Below are positions 5,093-5,188 of a stretch of DNA of 5,188 nt, in pieces (within the stretch, counting starts at the first letter, position 1; every line of letters starts with the position of its first letter). The notes below the pieces were generated by a model. The model was not told the origin of the DNA. It ran no database searches and was given only the letters and a program-made list of their open reading frames with translations. The stretch is from Brevundimonas sp. (GTDB lineage: Bacteria > Pseudomonadota > Alphaproteobacteria > Caulobacterales > Caulobacteraceae). The translations under genes were made by a program, and so were the position numbers. The DNA is taken from positions 1 to 5,188 of the forward strand of contig JALAGW010000345.1 in assembly GCA_022712235.1 (NCBI GenBank), in the 5' to 3' direction.

Positions 5093-5121
5093 TTATTAGC
5101 ACAGTGTGTGTTGCGGATCAA
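5093..5121 (-). promoter_or_regulatory. Probable housekeeping (sigma-70/73) promoter of rpoH
   Basis: On the minus strand, TTGATC (5121-5116) and TAATAA (5098-5093) are separated by exactly 17 bp. The -10 region, GCTAATAA with its preceding GC, fits the Caulobacter-type GCTANAWC pattern fairly well, and TTGATC matches 4 of 6 of TTGACA. It starts 20 bp downstream of the stop of the preceding gene. The predicted start site is near 5086. No convincing sigma-32 promoter (CTTG with CYTATNT) was found in the leader, so autoregulation by RpoH is not supported by what I can see. Confidence 0.55.
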
Positions 5122-5140
5122 ATCCTCGCGCGGTGAGGCG

Positions 5141-5188
5141 TCAGAGTTCGGCCAGCAGGGCCTCCAGTCGCCGCATGTCCTCGGGCGG
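5141..5188 (-). CDS. C-terminal end of an upstream gene (possibly RluD-type pseudouridine synthase)
   Basis: Only the last 15 codons and the TGA (5141-5143) are in the window, reading PPEDMRRLEALLAEL. Coding is supported by the GC-rich codon pattern and the amphipathic helical ending. In several alphaproteobacteria I recall an RluD-family 23S rRNA pseudouridine synthase directly upstream of rpoH in the same direction, and a Pro-rich, helix-ending C-terminus would suit it. Fifteen residues cannot establish the family. A short CCTC/GAGG stem (5124-5138) follows the stop and then the rpoH -35 box, so rpoH appears to have its own promoter. Confidence 0.45.
   Translation of the reverse strand, partial: PPEDMRRLEALLAEL

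Noticed and set aside
4915..5121. Start of rpoH at the TTG at 5121
   Set aside because: The codon overlaps the predicted -35 box and would add 69 residues not found in the family; no ribosome binding site lies upstream of it.

Overview
The window is a GC-rich stretch of ordinary alphaproteobacterial chromosome. RpoH and SerC are of the alphaproteobacterial type: RpoH has a start and RpoH box like those I know from Caulobacter, and SerC has the SxGPxAKRPGW opening. Caulobacterales (Caulobacter/Brevundimonas-like) is my best guess from protein character and codon use; this is inference, not a database match. I see no mobile element, CRISPR array, tRNA or rRNA.

Layout. On the plus strand lie the 3' end of a DnaJ/CbpA-type co-chaperone gene (1-516), serC (556-1728), purA with a TTG start (1807-3102), and an unfamiliar 268-residue degenerate response regulator (3191-3997). 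Facing them on the minus strand are rpoH (4030-4914), its 226-bp structured leader/promoter region, and the last 15 codons of another gene (5141-5188), possibly an RluD-type pseudouridine synthase judging by context. The response regulator and rpoH converge with only 32 bp between their stop codons.

How the genes relate. serC and purA are biosynthetic (serine/one-carbon supply and AMP synthesis). The co-chaperone and the heat-shock sigma factor belong to protein quality control. The order serC - purA - small gene - rpoH resembles the serC-serA-purA-...-rpoH1 neighbourhood I recall from other alphaproteobacteria (e.g. Sinorhizobium), except that serA is not between serC and purA here.

Most notable points. 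(1) The response regulator has Glu (E68) where the phosphoacceptor Asp should be, and its C-terminal helical region carries an Hpt-like A-x-T-L-K motif with Glu (E213) at the His position. (2) The gap before it holds a chain of overlapping hairpins, the last of which buries its ribosome binding site. (3) The rpoH leader has a good housekeeping promoter, mutually exclusive hairpins, a Shine-Dalgarno sequence displayed exactly in a hairpin loop, a second well-placed in-frame start, and a short Leu-rich overlapping ORF. (4) SerC lacks the usual substrate-phosphate His, and RpoH has Tyr at a normally Asn core-binding position. These are candidates for a second look; none by itself demonstrates a new system.
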